From Clostridiales bacterium (GTDB lineage Bacteria; Bacillota; Clostridia; Oscillospirales; Oscillospiraceae), in assembly GCA_004556755.1 (NCBI GenBank), contig SFFW01000006.1, positions 62,001 through 126,000 on the forward strand: a stretch of DNA of 64,000 nucleotides, in the 5' to 3' direction. The notes under the pieces are model-generated. The model was not told the DNA's origin. It searched no databases and saw only the letters and a program-made list of their open reading frames with translations. Numbering within the stretch: position 1 is the stretch's first letter; every line of letters starts with the position of its first letter. The translations under genes and the position numbers were made by a program. Below, piece by piece: positions 34,004 through 42,607 of the stretch.

Positions 34004-34582
34004 GTGCCGCCGAAATTCAAGTTTACCGAGGACGAGATAGTGTCGGAAGCGCTGGAGCTTGTGCGTACACGGGGCGCAAAGGCGCTGACGGCGAGAGCGC
34101 TTGCCGAGCGTCTGGGCTGTTCCGCAAAGCCGATCTTCGGGCTGTTTAAAAATATGGAGGAGCTTCAGCTTCGGGTGCTGTGCGCCGCCGACGGGCTGTA
34201 CGAGCGCCGCATAAGCGAGGCGATGCACCGGGGCGAGTACCCGCCTTACAAGGCGAGCGGAATGGAGTACATTCGCTTTGCCGCCGAGGAGCCGGAGCTT
34301 TTCCGGCTGCTGTTTATGCGTGACCGCCGGGGCGAGCCGCCGCAGGAGCATGGGCTTTCGCCGGAGCTTCTGACTGCGATATGCGCCGCCACGGGGCTGG
34401 AGCCTTCGGAGGCGGAGCGCTTTCATCTTGAGATGTGGATATTCGTCCACGGCATCGCCGTCATGGTGGCGACGGGCTATTTGGAATGGGACATGGACTT
34501 TGTAAGCGATGCGCTGACGCATATGTACGGCGCAATGCTTGCGGACAAAAGAGGTGTGAAAAATGGAAGCGATAAGAATTGA
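34004..34582 (+). CDS. TetR/AcrR-family regulator of an ABC exporter
   Basis: 192 residues, N-terminal helix-turn-helix IVSEALELVRTRGAKALTAR followed by RLGCSAKPIFGLFKNMEEL, and a C-terminal domain with EEPELFRLLFMRDRRGE. I chose the GTG at 34004, 7 bp after AAGGAG; the upstream ATG lies within the operator palindrome. Its end overlaps the ABC ATPase start by 20 bp. Likely a drug- or peptide-responsive repressor of the transporter. Confidence 0.92.
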   Translation: MPPKFKFTEDEIVSEALELVRTRGAKALTARALAERLGCSAKPIFGLFKNMEELQLRVLCAADGLYERRISEAMHRGEYPPYKASGMEYIRFAAEEPELFRLLFMRDRRGEPPQEHGLSPELLTAICAATGLEPSEAERFHLEMWIFVHGIAVMVATGYLEWDMDFVSDALTHMYGAMLADKRGVKNGSDKN

Positions 34583-35291
34583 AAAGCTGACGAAGCGCTA
34601 CGGAACTCTGACCGCCGTGTCGGAGCTTGAGCTGAGCATTCACGGCGGCGAGACCTTCGGACTTCTGGGCGTGAACGGCGCCGGCAAGACCACTACGGTG
34701 AAGATGCTGTCCTGCCTTACAAGACCCGATTCGGGCGACGCCTACCTGAACGGCAAAAGCATCGTGAGCGAGAGCGCCGAGGTGAAAAGCATCATCGGCG
34801 TATCGCCGCAGGAGACTGCGGTGGCGCCGAATCTGAGCGTTCGGGAGAACCTCGAATTCATGTGCGGAGTGTTCGGCTTTTCAAAGGATAAGACAAGAAG
34901 CAAGACCGAGGAGCTGATAGTGAGCTTTGACCTCGGCTCCGTTGCGGACAGGAAGGCGGGCAAGCTTTCCGGTGGCTGGCAGCGTCGGCTGAGCATTGCG
35001 CTTGCACTCGTGGGAGAGCCGGAGATACTGTTTCTCGACGAGCCGACGCTGGGGCTTGACGTCATCGCACGAAGCGAGCTTCACGACTTCATCCGCAGTC
35101 TGCCGGAGGAGGTCACCGTGGTGCTGACGACGCACTACATGGAGGAGGCGGAGGCGCTTTGCGACCGCATCGGCATAATGAAGGAGGGCAGGCTCATCGC
35201 CCTCGGTACCGTGCCTGAGCTGTGCGCACTTGCAGGGAAGGACGGCTTTGAGGCGGCGTTCGTGGCGCTCGTAAAGGGGGAAAAGCAATGA
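34563..35291 (+). CDS. ABC transporter ATP-binding protein
   Basis: 242 residues. Walker A GVNGAGKTTTV, signature LSGGWQRRLSIALAL, Walker B EILFLDEPTLGLDV and the switch histidine in TTHYMEEAEALCDRI. This is the CcmA/DrrA class that pairs with ABC-2 permeases. ATGA overlap with the permease gene. With the TetR regulator it makes a small efflux operon. Confidence 0.95.
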   Translation: MEAIRIEKLTKRYGTLTAVSELELSIHGGETFGLLGVNGAGKTTTVKMLSCLTRPDSGDAYLNGKSIVSESAEVKSIIGVSPQETAVAPNLSVRENLEFMCGVFGFSKDKTRSKTEELIVSFDLGSVADRKAGKLSGGWQRRLSIALALVGEPEILFLDEPTLGLDVIARSELHDFIRSLPEEVTVVLTTHYMEEAEALCDRIGIMKEGRLIALGTVPELCALAGKDGFEAAFVALVKGEKQ

Positions 35292-36019
35292 GAATGCTGG
35301 CGTTTTCAAACAGGAACCTTAAAGAGATAGTGCGTGATCCGCTGACCGTCGCATTCAGTCTCGGCTTTCCACTCGTGCTGCTTCTGCTGCTGAGCGCAAT
35401 ACAGGCGAACATCCCCGTGCCGATGTTCGAGATAGAGACCCTTGCGCCGGGTATGTGCATCTTCGGACTGACGTTTATGACGCTGTTTTCGGCGACGCTC
35501 ATCGCCCGTGACCGTGAGACCTCGTTTCTGCGCAGACTGTACACGACCCCCATGCGGGCGGGTGATTTTATCTGCGGCTATATGCTGCCGATAATTCCCA
35601 TATCCGTCGGGCAGAGCGCCGTGTGCTACGCCGCTGCCTTTGCGCTCGGATTAAAACCGGACCTCGGCGTTTTGTGGTCGCTTCTGAGCATCGTTCCCGT
35701 GTCGCTGTTTTTCATTGCACTGGGACTTTTATGCGGCAGCCTGCTCACCGTAAAGCAGGTCGGAGGCATATGCGGTGCGCTGCTCACGAACCTTGCAGCG
35801 TGGCTCTCCGGCATATGGTTTGACCTTGAGCTTGTCGGCGGTGCGTTCCGTGACATCGCCTATGCGCTGCCCTTTGTACACGCCGTCGAGCTTGAGCGGG
35901 GACTCGTCTCCGGCAGCGGTACGGAGGCCCTTCTGCACGTCGGCGTGCTTGCGGGCTACACCGTGCTTGCGATAGCCTTGGCGGTCGCCGCCTTCCTGCG
36001 GAAGATGCACAGAGAGTAA
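35288..36019 (+). CDS. ABC-2 type transporter permease
   Basis: 243 residues with six predicted membrane helices, and the ABC-2 features LIARDRETSFLRRLYTTPMR between helices 2 and 3 and ALPFVHAVELERG before the last helix. It is translationally coupled to the ATPase. Substrate is unknown; antibiotics, peptides or lipids are typical of the class. Confidence 0.93.
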   Translation: MRMLAFSNRNLKEIVRDPLTVAFSLGFPLVLLLLLSAIQANIPVPMFEIETLAPGMCIFGLTFMTLFSATLIARDRETSFLRRLYTTPMRAGDFICGYMLPIIPISVGQSAVCYAAAFALGLKPDLGVLWSLLSIVPVSLFFIALGLLCGSLLTVKQVGGICGALLTNLAAWLSGIWFDLELVGGAFRDIAYALPFVHAVELERGLVSGSGTEALLHVGVLAGYTVLAIALAVAAFLRKMHRE

Positions 36020-36081
36020 AAGAATTTGCATTGCGTCCGCCGAGGATATATAATGTGTAAAAAACCGGCGGAGGTAAAGCC

Positions 36082-36729
36082 ATGAACAAAATTGCGGTGT
36101 TCGACCTTGACGGTACGCTGCTCGATACGCTGGACGATCTGAGAGCCTCGGTTAATCACGCTCTGCTTGCGGGCGGAATGCCGCCCCGAAGCCGTGAGGA
36201 GGTGCGGAGCTTCGTCGGAAACGGCATCGCAAAGCTCATAGAGCGCTCGCTGCCGCAGGGCGTTTCGCCCGAAACGGTGGCGGAGACGCTGAGCCTCTTC
36301 AAGGCGCACTATGCGGAAAACTGCTGCAACGGGACAAGACCCTACGACGGTATGCCGGAGCTGCTGCGTGAGCTTAAAGCGCAGGGCTTTACGCTTGCCG
36401 TGGTGTCGAATAAGGCGGACTCTCTGTCGAAAAAGCTCATGGAGAGATTTTATCCCGGCATCTTTACCGAGGTGCGGGGCGAGCTGCCGGAGGTCAGAAA
36501 GAAGCCGGCGCCCGATCCGCTGCTGCTCTGCTGTCAGGACATCGGCGCTCCCGTCGGGGAGACGGTGTACGTCGGCGATATGGAGATAGACCTCCAAACG
36601 GCGCTCTCTGCGGGAACCCGCTGCGTCCTCGTGTCGTGGGGCTTTCGCAGCGCAAAGGAGCTGGAAAAATTAAACGCTCCCGTCGCCCACACCCCCGCAG
36701 AGCTTGGACAAATATTGATTAAGCTGTAA
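36082..36729 (+). CDS. HAD-family phosphoglycolate phosphatase-like hydrolase
   Basis: 215 residues. HAD motif I DLDGTLLDTLDD (nucleophile and acid aspartates D8 and D10), a cap domain, motif II VVSNKA, motif III lysine in EVRKKPAPD, and motif IV VGDMEIDLQTA. It resembles Gph, which removes phosphate from 2-phosphoglycolate, but HAD substrates are hard to assign. Start ATG after CGGAGGTAAAGCC. Confidence 0.9.
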   Translation: MNKIAVFDLDGTLLDTLDDLRASVNHALLAGGMPPRSREEVRSFVGNGIAKLIERSLPQGVSPETVAETLSLFKAHYAENCCNGTRPYDGMPELLRELKAQGFTLAVVSNKADSLSKKLMERFYPGIFTEVRGELPEVRKKPAPDPLLLCCQDIGAPVGETVYVGDMEIDLQTALSAGTRCVLVSWGFRSAKELEKLNAPVAHTPAELGQILIKL

Positions 36730-36743
36730 ATTTTCGCCGAGAC

Positions 36744-36772
36744 TTGCCGAAAGCGTGACGATGTGCTAAAAT
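36744..36772 (+). promoter_or_regulatory. Promoter of plsY
   Basis: TTGCCG, 17-bp spacer, TAAAAT; a moderate match to consensus. Confidence 0.6.
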
Positions 36773-36815
36773 ATACAAAGCATTTTATTATCATAGCATT
36801 TCACGAGGTCAGACA

Positions 36816-37595
36816 ATGAAAAACGGCAAAGACTTGGTGCAGGCGATCGCCTGTGCGGGCGTGGGGTATGCACTCGGAAACATCAACCCTGCGTATCTAA
36901 TCAGCACTTATCACGGCTACGATGTCCGCCAGATGGGTTCGGGCAACGCAGGCGGCACAAACATAATGATGCTCGAAGGCAAGCTTGCGGGCATATCCGT
37001 CATGGCGTTCGACATCGGCAAGGCGACGCTTTCCGTAAAGCTGTGCCAAAAGGCGTTCCCCCGCTTCAAATCGTCGGGCGAGACGGCGGGAGCCGCCTGC
37101 ATACTGGGGCATATGTTCCCGGCGGCGATGGGATTTCGGGGCGGCAAGGGTCTTGCCTGTCTCGGCGGCACCATAATCGCCTTCGGCTTTAAGGACTTTG
37201 CGGTTTCGCTCGGCGTTGCGGTAAGCGTACTGCTCACGACGAGGTACCTCTGCTTTGTCCCCATATGCACCTCCGCATTTTATTCGCTGTATCACGGCAT
37301 AAAGAGCGGCAACTGGCAGGGCGCAAAGATACTCGGCTCCGTCGTGCCGCCGATCATAATAAAGCACCTCGGCAATATTAAGCGCATTTTCGAGGGCAAG
37401 GAGTTCCGTGTGGACTACCTGTGGGATGCGGTCGGTGAGCTTGAACGCACCGGGCTTAAAGAAGCTGCGGAGGAGACGCTGAGCAAGATCCGCAGTCTCA
37501 AGGAAGCGCCGAATATGTCCGACCCCTCCGAGTGGGACACCCCCGACCTACCCGACAAAACCGAGGACGAAAAAGACGACGACAAAAATCATTGA
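36816..37595 (+). CDS. plsY: Glycerol-3-phosphate acyltransferase PlsY family, with acidic tail
   Basis: Membrane enzyme that transfers an acyl group from acyl phosphate to glycerol 3-phosphate. The core of about 200 residues has the family motifs GNINPAYLISTYHGYDVRQM, GSGNAGGTNIMML, and GHMFPAAMGFRGGKGLAC. A further 60 hydrophilic residues follow, ending in an Asp/Glu/Lys-rich tail (DKTEDEKDDDKNH). PlsY proteins usually end after the membrane core, so the tail is unusual. Confidence 0.9.
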   Translation: MKNGKDLVQAIACAGVGYALGNINPAYLISTYHGYDVRQMGSGNAGGTNIMMLEGKLAGISVMAFDIGKATLSVKLCQKAFPRFKSSGETAGAACILGHMFPAAMGFRGGKGLACLGGTIIAFGFKDFAVSLGVAVSVLLTTRYLCFVPICTSAFYSLYHGIKSGNWQGAKILGSVVPPIIIKHLGNIKRIFEGKEFRVDYLWDAVGELERTGLKEAAEETLSKIRSLKEAPNMSDPSEWDTPDLPDKTEDEKDDDKNH

Positions 37596-37619
37596 GAATA
37601 TAATCGAAAATAACGGTAA

Positions 37620-37659
37620 AAATAACGGATACCAAAACGGTATCCGTTATTTCTTTTTT
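37620..37659 (+). terminator. Terminator of plsY
   Basis: AAATAACGGATACC / GGTATCCGTTATTT, followed by CTTTTTTA. Confidence 0.9.
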
Positions 37660-37684
37660 ATGGTTCGTTTAATGGAGGCTTCAT

Positions 37685-38125
37685 ATGAAAATGACAAACG
37701 ACGAATACAAGGACTACTCCGAGCGGCATATGCCGTCGTCGCCGCTGCTGCCGGATATGCTCAAGGCGTTTGCCGTCGGCGGGCTTATCTGCTGCATCGG
37801 TCAGCTTATTGGCGACCTGTACCTCGATGCGGGACTCGGTAAGACCGCCGCCGCAACCGCCGCCTCCGTGACGCTCGTGTTCATCGGAGCTCTGCTCACA
37901 GGGCTTGGGGTCTATGACCGCATCGCCGTCTTTGCCGGAGGCGGCAGTCTGGTGCCGATAACCGGCTTTGCAAACTCGGTCGTCGCCCCGGCGCTTGAGT
38001 TTAAGACCGAGGGACTTGTCACCGGTACGGCGGCAAAGATGTTCGTGATCGCAGGACCCGTCATCGTCTACGGCGTCGGCGCAAGCGTGGTTTACGGCGT
38101 TCTGCTGTGTCTGTTCGGAGGTTAA
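37685..38125 (+). CDS. spoVAC: Stage V sporulation protein AC
   Basis: Inner-membrane channel protein that moves dipicolinic acid into the developing spore. 146 residues with the conserved core KAFAVGGLICCIGQLIGDLY, VTLVFIGALLTGLGVYDRI and PITGFANSVVAPALEFKTEG, and about five membrane segments. Start ATG after AATGGAGGCTTCAT. The usual partners spoVAD and spoVAE are not next to it. Instead a 42-codon gene follows directly. It is the clearest sign that this organism forms spores. Confidence 0.95.
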   Translation: MKMTNDEYKDYSERHMPSSPLLPDMLKAFAVGGLICCIGQLIGDLYLDAGLGKTAAATAASVTLVFIGALLTGLGVYDRIAVFAGGGSLVPITGFANSVVAPALEFKTEGLVTGTAAKMFVIAGPVIVYGVGASVVYGVLLCLFGG

Positions 38126-38126
38126 T

Positions 38127-38255
38127 ATGAAAAAGAAGAAAAAAGAGCGAGAGCAAAGCAGCGCCCCGGTCGAAACGGGACACGACTACAGAGCAAAGGA
38201 AAAGACCCCGAAGGGCAGCGCATCAGCCCCCGACGGAGTTTCCGGTTATTTTTAA
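38127..38255 (+). CDS. Small basic protein behind spoVAC
   Basis: 42 codons starting one base after the spoVAC stop, with the ribosome site CGGAGG overlapping the end of spoVAC. The product begins with five lysines after Met, is hydrophilic, has HDYRAKEKTPKGSASAPDG, and ends in SGYF. A terminator follows. The coupling to spoVAC suggests expression in the forespore. No family is recognised; a small spore coat or forespore peptide is only a guess. Confidence 0.6.
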   Translation: MKKKKKEREQSSAPVETGHDYRAKEKTPKGSASAPDGVSGYF

Positions 38256-38269
38256 GCTGACGGAAGCCG

Positions 38270-38293
38270 AAAACGCCCCAAACGGGGCGTTTT
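38270..38293 (+). terminator. Terminator of the spoVAC operon
   Basis: AAAACGCCCC / GGGGCGTTTT with a 4-nt loop. Confidence 0.85.
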
Positions 38294-38486
38294 CGTTTTG
38301 CCCGCCTTAGTCGGTTTAGGGCGGGTACTATTCAAAAGAGAGAGTATGGAAACACACTTAAAATAAAACGACAGTTTGTAAAAACTTGTCTTGTTTTATC
38401 CTTGATAATAATATATACTAAGTCCGTACAGAAAACAAGCGAATATATATCATGTTAAATATGATTTTTAAGAATGGATAAAAACT

Positions 38487-39380
38487 ATGGCGGTACATAA
38501 ATATTCGGCATTTTTGAAGGTTATCGAGCTTGGGAGCATATCTAAGGCGGCGGACGAGCTGGGCTACACGCAATCGGCAGTGAGCCGCATGATCGCCGAT
38601 CTCGAAAACGAGTGGGGGCTTATGCTTCTAAAGCGCAGCAGGGCGGGGCTTGCTCTGTCGTCCGACGGCATCGAGATGCTGCCATATGTCCGTGCGCTCT
38701 GCGAAAAATACAGGGAGATGCAGGATCAGGCGAACGCCATACACGGGCTTGAGACGGGCTTTATCCGTATCGGCTCCTGCTCCAGCGTTTCGACCCAGTG
38801 GCTGCCGAAGATACTCAAGGAGTTTGAAAAGCTCTACCCGCACATCGACTTCAGGCTGGAGAACATGGAATACTCCGACACGGAGGACGCTCTGCTCGCC
38901 GGGGAGATCGACTGCGGTTTTATAACCGCCCCCTGTTCGCCGGAGCTGGATTTCAGCTTTCTGCACCGTGACCGCATCCTTGCCGTTCTGCCGCCGGAGC
39001 ATGAGCTTGCCGCCGCCGAAAAGTACCCCTTGGAGCGGCTCAGCACGGAGCGCTTTATAAAGCTGCGTGACGAGGCGAACAGTGAGGTCAAGGAGTTTGC
39101 GATGCTCATAGCGCTGCTCAAAGCACCGCTGAACACCTTCTGCGACGTCAACGACGACTACTCGATAATGGCGATGGTCGAAAGCGGGCTCGGCGTGAGC
39201 GTGCTGACGGAGCTTGTCACGGAGAGAATGCCGTTTAATATCGTACTCAAGGAGTTCGATGTGCCGCAGCACCGTGACATCGGCATTGCCGTGCGTCGTG
39301 GTCTGCGCCCGTCTCCTGCGACGGAGCGCTTCGTGCAGGTCGTAAAGGACTGCTTTAAGGACGGGAAATTTGTGATATAA
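38487..39380 (+). CDS. LysR-family transcriptional regulator
   Basis: 297 residues. N-terminal winged helix: FLKVIELGSISKAADELGYT, QSAVSRMIADLENEWG and LLKRSRAGLALSSDG. The substrate domain follows (FIRIGSCSSVSTQWLPKIL, ALLAGEIDCGFITAP). It stands alone with no divergent target gene, so its regulon is unknown. An imperfect inverted repeat (ATAAAACGACA / TGTCTTGTTTTAT) at about 38366-38398 lies in front and may be its own site. The ribosome site is weak. Confidence 0.93.
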   Translation: MAVHKYSAFLKVIELGSISKAADELGYTQSAVSRMIADLENEWGLMLLKRSRAGLALSSDGIEMLPYVRALCEKYREMQDQANAIHGLETGFIRIGSCSSVSTQWLPKILKEFEKLYPHIDFRLENMEYSDTEDALLAGEIDCGFITAPCSPELDFSFLHRDRILAVLPPEHELAAAEKYPLERLSTERFIKLRDEANSEVKEFAMLIALLKAPLNTFCDVNDDYSIMAMVESGLGVSVLTELVTERMPFNIVLKEFDVPQHRDIGIAVRRGLRPSPATERFVQVVKDCFKDGKFVI

Positions 39381-39401
39381 GCATCGGTAAAACCGATTTT
39401 T

Positions 39402-39431
39402 GCCCTGCGTTTTGCGACGCAGGGCATTTTT
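39402..39431 (+). terminator. Terminator of the LysR gene
   Basis: GCCCTGCG / CGCAGGGC with an 8-nt loop, followed by ATTTTTC. Confidence 0.85.
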
Positions 39432-39478
39432 CATACCAACGGTAGAGAAAATAATATTCCGCCGGTATCGGCGGTGTG

Positions 39479-39507
39479 TTCACAAACCGCCTGCGCCCTG
39501 ATATAAT
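39479..39507 (+). promoter_or_regulatory. Promoter of the HTH/ABC exporter operon
   Basis: TTCACA, 17-bp spacer, TATAAT. The first gene starts about 280 bp downstream, so the transcript would carry a long leader through two inverted repeat copies. Confidence 0.7.
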
Positions 39508-39549
39508 ACGGGCATAAGTGGAATTTATGTGCGCTGCAAGTTTTGAAAA

Positions 39550-39603
39550 ATCTCTCCCTCAGTCAGCTACGCTGACAGCTCCCTCGGAAGTGTAGAGCCA
39601 TGA
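39550..39603. repeat. Dispersed intergenic repeat, copy 4
   Basis: ATCTCTCCCTCAGTCAGC, then the hairpin AGCTACGCT region and TCCCTCGGAAGTGTAGAGCC, in the opposite orientation to copy 1. It faces copy 5 across 39 bp. Confidence 0.85.
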
Positions 39604-39642
39604 ACTGGAGCGTGTTTCGCTGCGGCAAAATGACCGCCGCAC

Positions 39643-39701
39643 TCATGCCTATACGCTTCCGAAGGAGGCGGCAAAACCGTCAGTGTTTGACGGAGGGAGA
39701 G
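39643..39701. repeat. Dispersed intergenic repeat, copy 5
   Basis: TCATGCCTATACGCTTCCG, AAGGAGGCGGCAAAAC and TTTGACGGAGGGAGAG; same orientation and right-half type as copy 3. Together with copy 4 it makes a large inverted pair in the leader of the next operon. Apart from the LysR terminator, promoter and repeats, 39381-39787 holds nothing else I can name. Confidence 0.8.
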
Positions 39702-39787
39702 AAAGCGTAGGATGAGGGACGCAGCGGCATCGCACGCATCCCGACGGAAAACGGGAGCTTGCAGCCGAATAAAAAGGAGTGAGCGTT

Positions 39788-40864
39788 ATGGAAATAAGTC
39801 TTGCGGAAAATATTCGCAGGTTCAGACGGGAGCGGCGTCTTACGCAGGAGCAGCTTGCGGAAACGCTGGGCGTGACCGCCGGAGCGGTGTACAAATGGGA
39901 GGCAGCGCTGTCGCTGCCGGAGATAACGACGCTAACGGAGCTTGCCGACTTTTTCGACTGCTCCGTCGATGTGCTGCTCGGCTACGGGGTAAAGGACAAC
40001 CGCATCGACGCAACGGTCAAAAGACTGCGTCGCTGCCGCATTGAAAAGGACGAAGCGGGGCTTTCCGAGTGCGAAAAAGCGCTCAAAAAGTACCCGAACA
40101 GCTTTGAGGTCGTTTACGCCTCGGCGCAGCTTTACTGCCGCTTCGGTGTGTCGCAGGGGGATAAGGCGAAGCTTGAGAGGGCGCTCGAAGTGCTTTCCGA
40201 CGCCGTTTTGCTGCTGCCGCAGAACACCGACCCGAAGATCGGCGAAAGCACGCTGTACGGTGAGATGGCGCAGATACTTTTGGGACTTGGGCGTGCGGAC
40301 GAGGCGGTGGAGCTGCTGCGCAAAAACAACGTCGGCGGCACATACAACGCCCGCATCGGCTTTGCGCTTGCGGCCAACTGCGAGCGCCCGAAGGATGCAA
40401 GACCCTACCTTTCCGATGCGCTTCTCGGAAGTATCGTTGAGCTTGTACACATCGTGATGGGCTATGTAAACGTCAACCTTGAGGAAAACGACTACGCCGC
40501 CGCAGAGAACGTCATCACATGGGGAACGGAGCTTTTTTCGGGGCTGAAAAGCGGCGGCGGAAGCTGCTTTTTAGACAAGATGAACGCCGTGCTTTTCGTC
40601 TGCCTTGCGTATTCGCACCTAAAGCTCGGCTTGATGAGCACCGCACGGGGCGACCTTCTCCGTGCAAAGGAGCTTTCGGAGCGCTTTGACGCAGCGCCCG
40701 ATTACAGCGTCCGTGCGCTGCGCTTTATCGGCGGCAGCGAGGAGGCCGGAGTCTACGACGACTTGGGTGAGACAGCGATGGAGAGCGTCGAAAGAACGCT
40801 TGAGGCGATGGAGAGCGAGGAGCTTTCCGCAATGTGGAAGGAGCTGAGCGCCGATGGAAAGTAG
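39788..40864 (+). CDS. Cro/CI-type HTH regulator with helical-repeat C-terminus
   Basis: 358 residues. The N-terminal HTH (LAENIRRFRRERRLTQEQLA, GVTAGAVYKWEAALSLPEI) is followed by about 280 residues of TPR-like helices (ELVHIVMGYVNVNLEENDYA, AYSHLKLGLMSTARGDLLRA). I chose the ATG at 39788 after AAGGAG. The gene overlaps the ABC exporter by 11 bp, so it is coupled to it and is its likely regulator. Such regulators often sense peptides or transporter-linked signals. Confidence 0.88.
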   Translation: MEISLAENIRRFRRERRLTQEQLAETLGVTAGAVYKWEAALSLPEITTLTELADFFDCSVDVLLGYGVKDNRIDATVKRLRRCRIEKDEAGLSECEKALKKYPNSFEVVYASAQLYCRFGVSQGDKAKLERALEVLSDAVLLLPQNTDPKIGESTLYGEMAQILLGLGRADEAVELLRKNNVGGTYNARIGFALAANCERPKDARPYLSDALLGSIVELVHIVMGYVNVNLEENDYAAAENVITWGTELFSGLKSGGGSCFLDKMNAVLFVCLAYSHLKLGLMSTARGDLLRAKELSERFDAAPDYSVRALRFIGGSEEAGVYDDLGETAMESVERTLEAMESEELSAMWKELSADGK

Positions 40865-42569
40865 AGCGCTCGAAAGAGAGCTTGTTTCCCGCTTTTACAG
40901 GGGAAACGGCTTAAACCTCGGCATTACGGCCGTGGCTGCGCTGGCGGGCGGAACGCTGAATATTGCGGTGTCGTGGCTCATGCAGCAGCTTATCGACACG
41001 GCGTCGGGAGTGAGCGGAGCTTACCCGCTTGAGGAGCTTGCGTTCCTGACGGGGGTTTTCATACTCGTTTGCTTTGCGTCGTTCATGCTCAAATATGCGT
41101 CGGAGCCGCGGTTCATCGAAAAGGCGCTGCGGCAGTACAAGGACTTTGCGTTTAAGAAGCTCACGGAGAAAAACATCTCCTCGTTTAAGGACGAGAGTAC
41201 GGCGGCGTATCTCTCGGCTATGACCAATGACGTCGGCAGCATCGAGGCGGACTACCTCGGCAGGCAGCTTGAGCTTATCACGAAAACGACCGCATTCTTC
41301 GGCTCGCTTGCGCTCATGCTGTGCTACTCCCCGACGCTCACGCTCGTCGCCGCTGCGGTGACGGCTCTGCCGCTTGCGGCGTCGCTCCTCACCGGCAGCA
41401 GGCTCACGGCGGCGGAGCGGCGTGTGTCCGACCGCAGCGCCGACTTCACCGCAGCGCTGTCCGACTGCCTCGGCGGGTTTACCGTGGTCAAGACCTTCAA
41501 GGCGGAAAAGGAGATATTCGCTCTGTTTGCAGAGAACAACCGATCGCTTGAGCATGAGAAGTTCGGCAGACGCCGCCTGCGGGTGCTGGTGGGTATGTTC
41601 GGCGCCGTGACGGGCATCACGGCACAGCTCATGGTGTTCTTGGTCGGTGCATACCTTGCGCTCAGCGGCAAGGGTATCACGGCGGGAACCGTCATTATGT
41701 TCGTGAACCTTATGAATATGCTGATAGATACGGTTGCAGAGCTTCCCGCAATTTTAGGCTCACGGAAGGCAGCAAAGGGGCTTATAGCAAAGCTTGCGGC
41801 GGCGCTCCGTGAGGGAGAAAGCGTCGGCGGGGAAGTGCATCACGAAAGACTTGAGGAGGGCATTTGTCTTGAGGACGTCCGCTTTAGCTACGACGGTGAA
41901 AACGAGGTGCTGCACGGCGTGACGGCAAAGCTCAGGGCGGGCGGCTCATACGCCGTCGTGGGTGCGAGCGGGAGCGGCAAATCGACGCTTTTAAAGCTCC
42001 TCACGGCGGAAAATTCGGACTATAGCGGGCATATACGGCTTGACGGAACGGAACTGAGCGAGCTTGCGCCGGAGTCGCTGTACGAGATGATGTCGGTCAT
42101 TCAGCAGAACGTTTTTGTGTTCAACGCCTCGATCACGGACAATATAACGATGTTTCGCAGCTTCCCCGAAGACGAGTTACGTTCGGCGCTGAGGTGCGCA
42201 CACCTCGATGAGCTTATCGCAAAGCGTGGCGGGGACTGCCTTTGCGGGGAAAACGGCAAGGAGCTTTCCGGCGGCGAGAAGCAGCGCATCTCGATCGCAA
42301 GGAGCCTGCTCAAGCGCTCGTCGGTGCTTTTGGCGGACGAGGCGACGGCGGCGCTCGACGCACAGACGGCGCACAGGGTCACGAGCGATATTCTTGACCT
42401 TGACGGCATTACCCGCATCGTAGTGACGCACTCCTTGGAGGAGTCGCTCCTGCGGCGCTTTGACGGGATCGTCGTCATGCGTGACGGCAGGATCGAGGAG
42501 CTTGGAAGCTTCACGGAGCTTATGGAAAAGAGAGGCTACTTCCGAGCGCTGTATACGGTCTCCGAATAA
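40854..42569 (+). CDS. ABC exporter, fused membrane and ATPase domains
   Basis: 571 residues. Six membrane helices (about 20-290) are followed by an ATPase domain: Walker A VGASGSGKSTLLKL, Q-loop SVIQQNVFVF, signature LSGGEKQRISIARSLL, Walker B SVLLADEATAALD, and the switch histidine in VVTHSLEES. This is the MsbA/LmrA homodimeric class exporting drugs, lipids or peptides. The upstream HTH regulator is coupled to it. A bidirectional terminator follows. Confidence 0.94.
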   Translation: MESRALERELVSRFYRGNGLNLGITAVAALAGGTLNIAVSWLMQQLIDTASGVSGAYPLEELAFLTGVFILVCFASFMLKYASEPRFIEKALRQYKDFAFKKLTEKNISSFKDESTAAYLSAMTNDVGSIEADYLGRQLELITKTTAFFGSLALMLCYSPTLTLVAAAVTALPLAASLLTGSRLTAAERRVSDRSADFTAALSDCLGGFTVVKTFKAEKEIFALFAENNRSLEHEKFGRRRLRVLVGMFGAVTGITAQLMVFLVGAYLALSGKGITAGTVIMFVNLMNMLIDTVAELPAILGSRKAAKGLIAKLAAALREGESVGGEVHHERLEEGICLEDVRFSYDGENEVLHGVTAKLRAGGSYAVVGASGSGKSTLLKLLTAENSDYSGHIRLDGTELSELAPESLYEMMSVIQQNVFVFNASITDNITMFRSFPEDELRSALRCAHLDELIAKRGGDCLCGENGKELSGGEKQRISIARSLLKRSSVLLADEATAALDAQTAHRVTSDILDLDGITRIVVTHSLEESLLRRFDGIVVMRDGRIEELGSFTELMEKRGYFRALYTVSE

Positions 42570-42602
42570 AACGGCAAGAGATGCAGATCTCTTGCCGTTT
42601 AG
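42569..42602. terminator. Bidirectional terminator between the ABC exporter and aspartokinase
   Basis: AAACGGCAAGAGAT / ATCTCTTGCCGTTT with a 4-nt loop. It serves both convergent genes. Confidence 0.88.
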
Positions 42603-42607
42603 CTATT

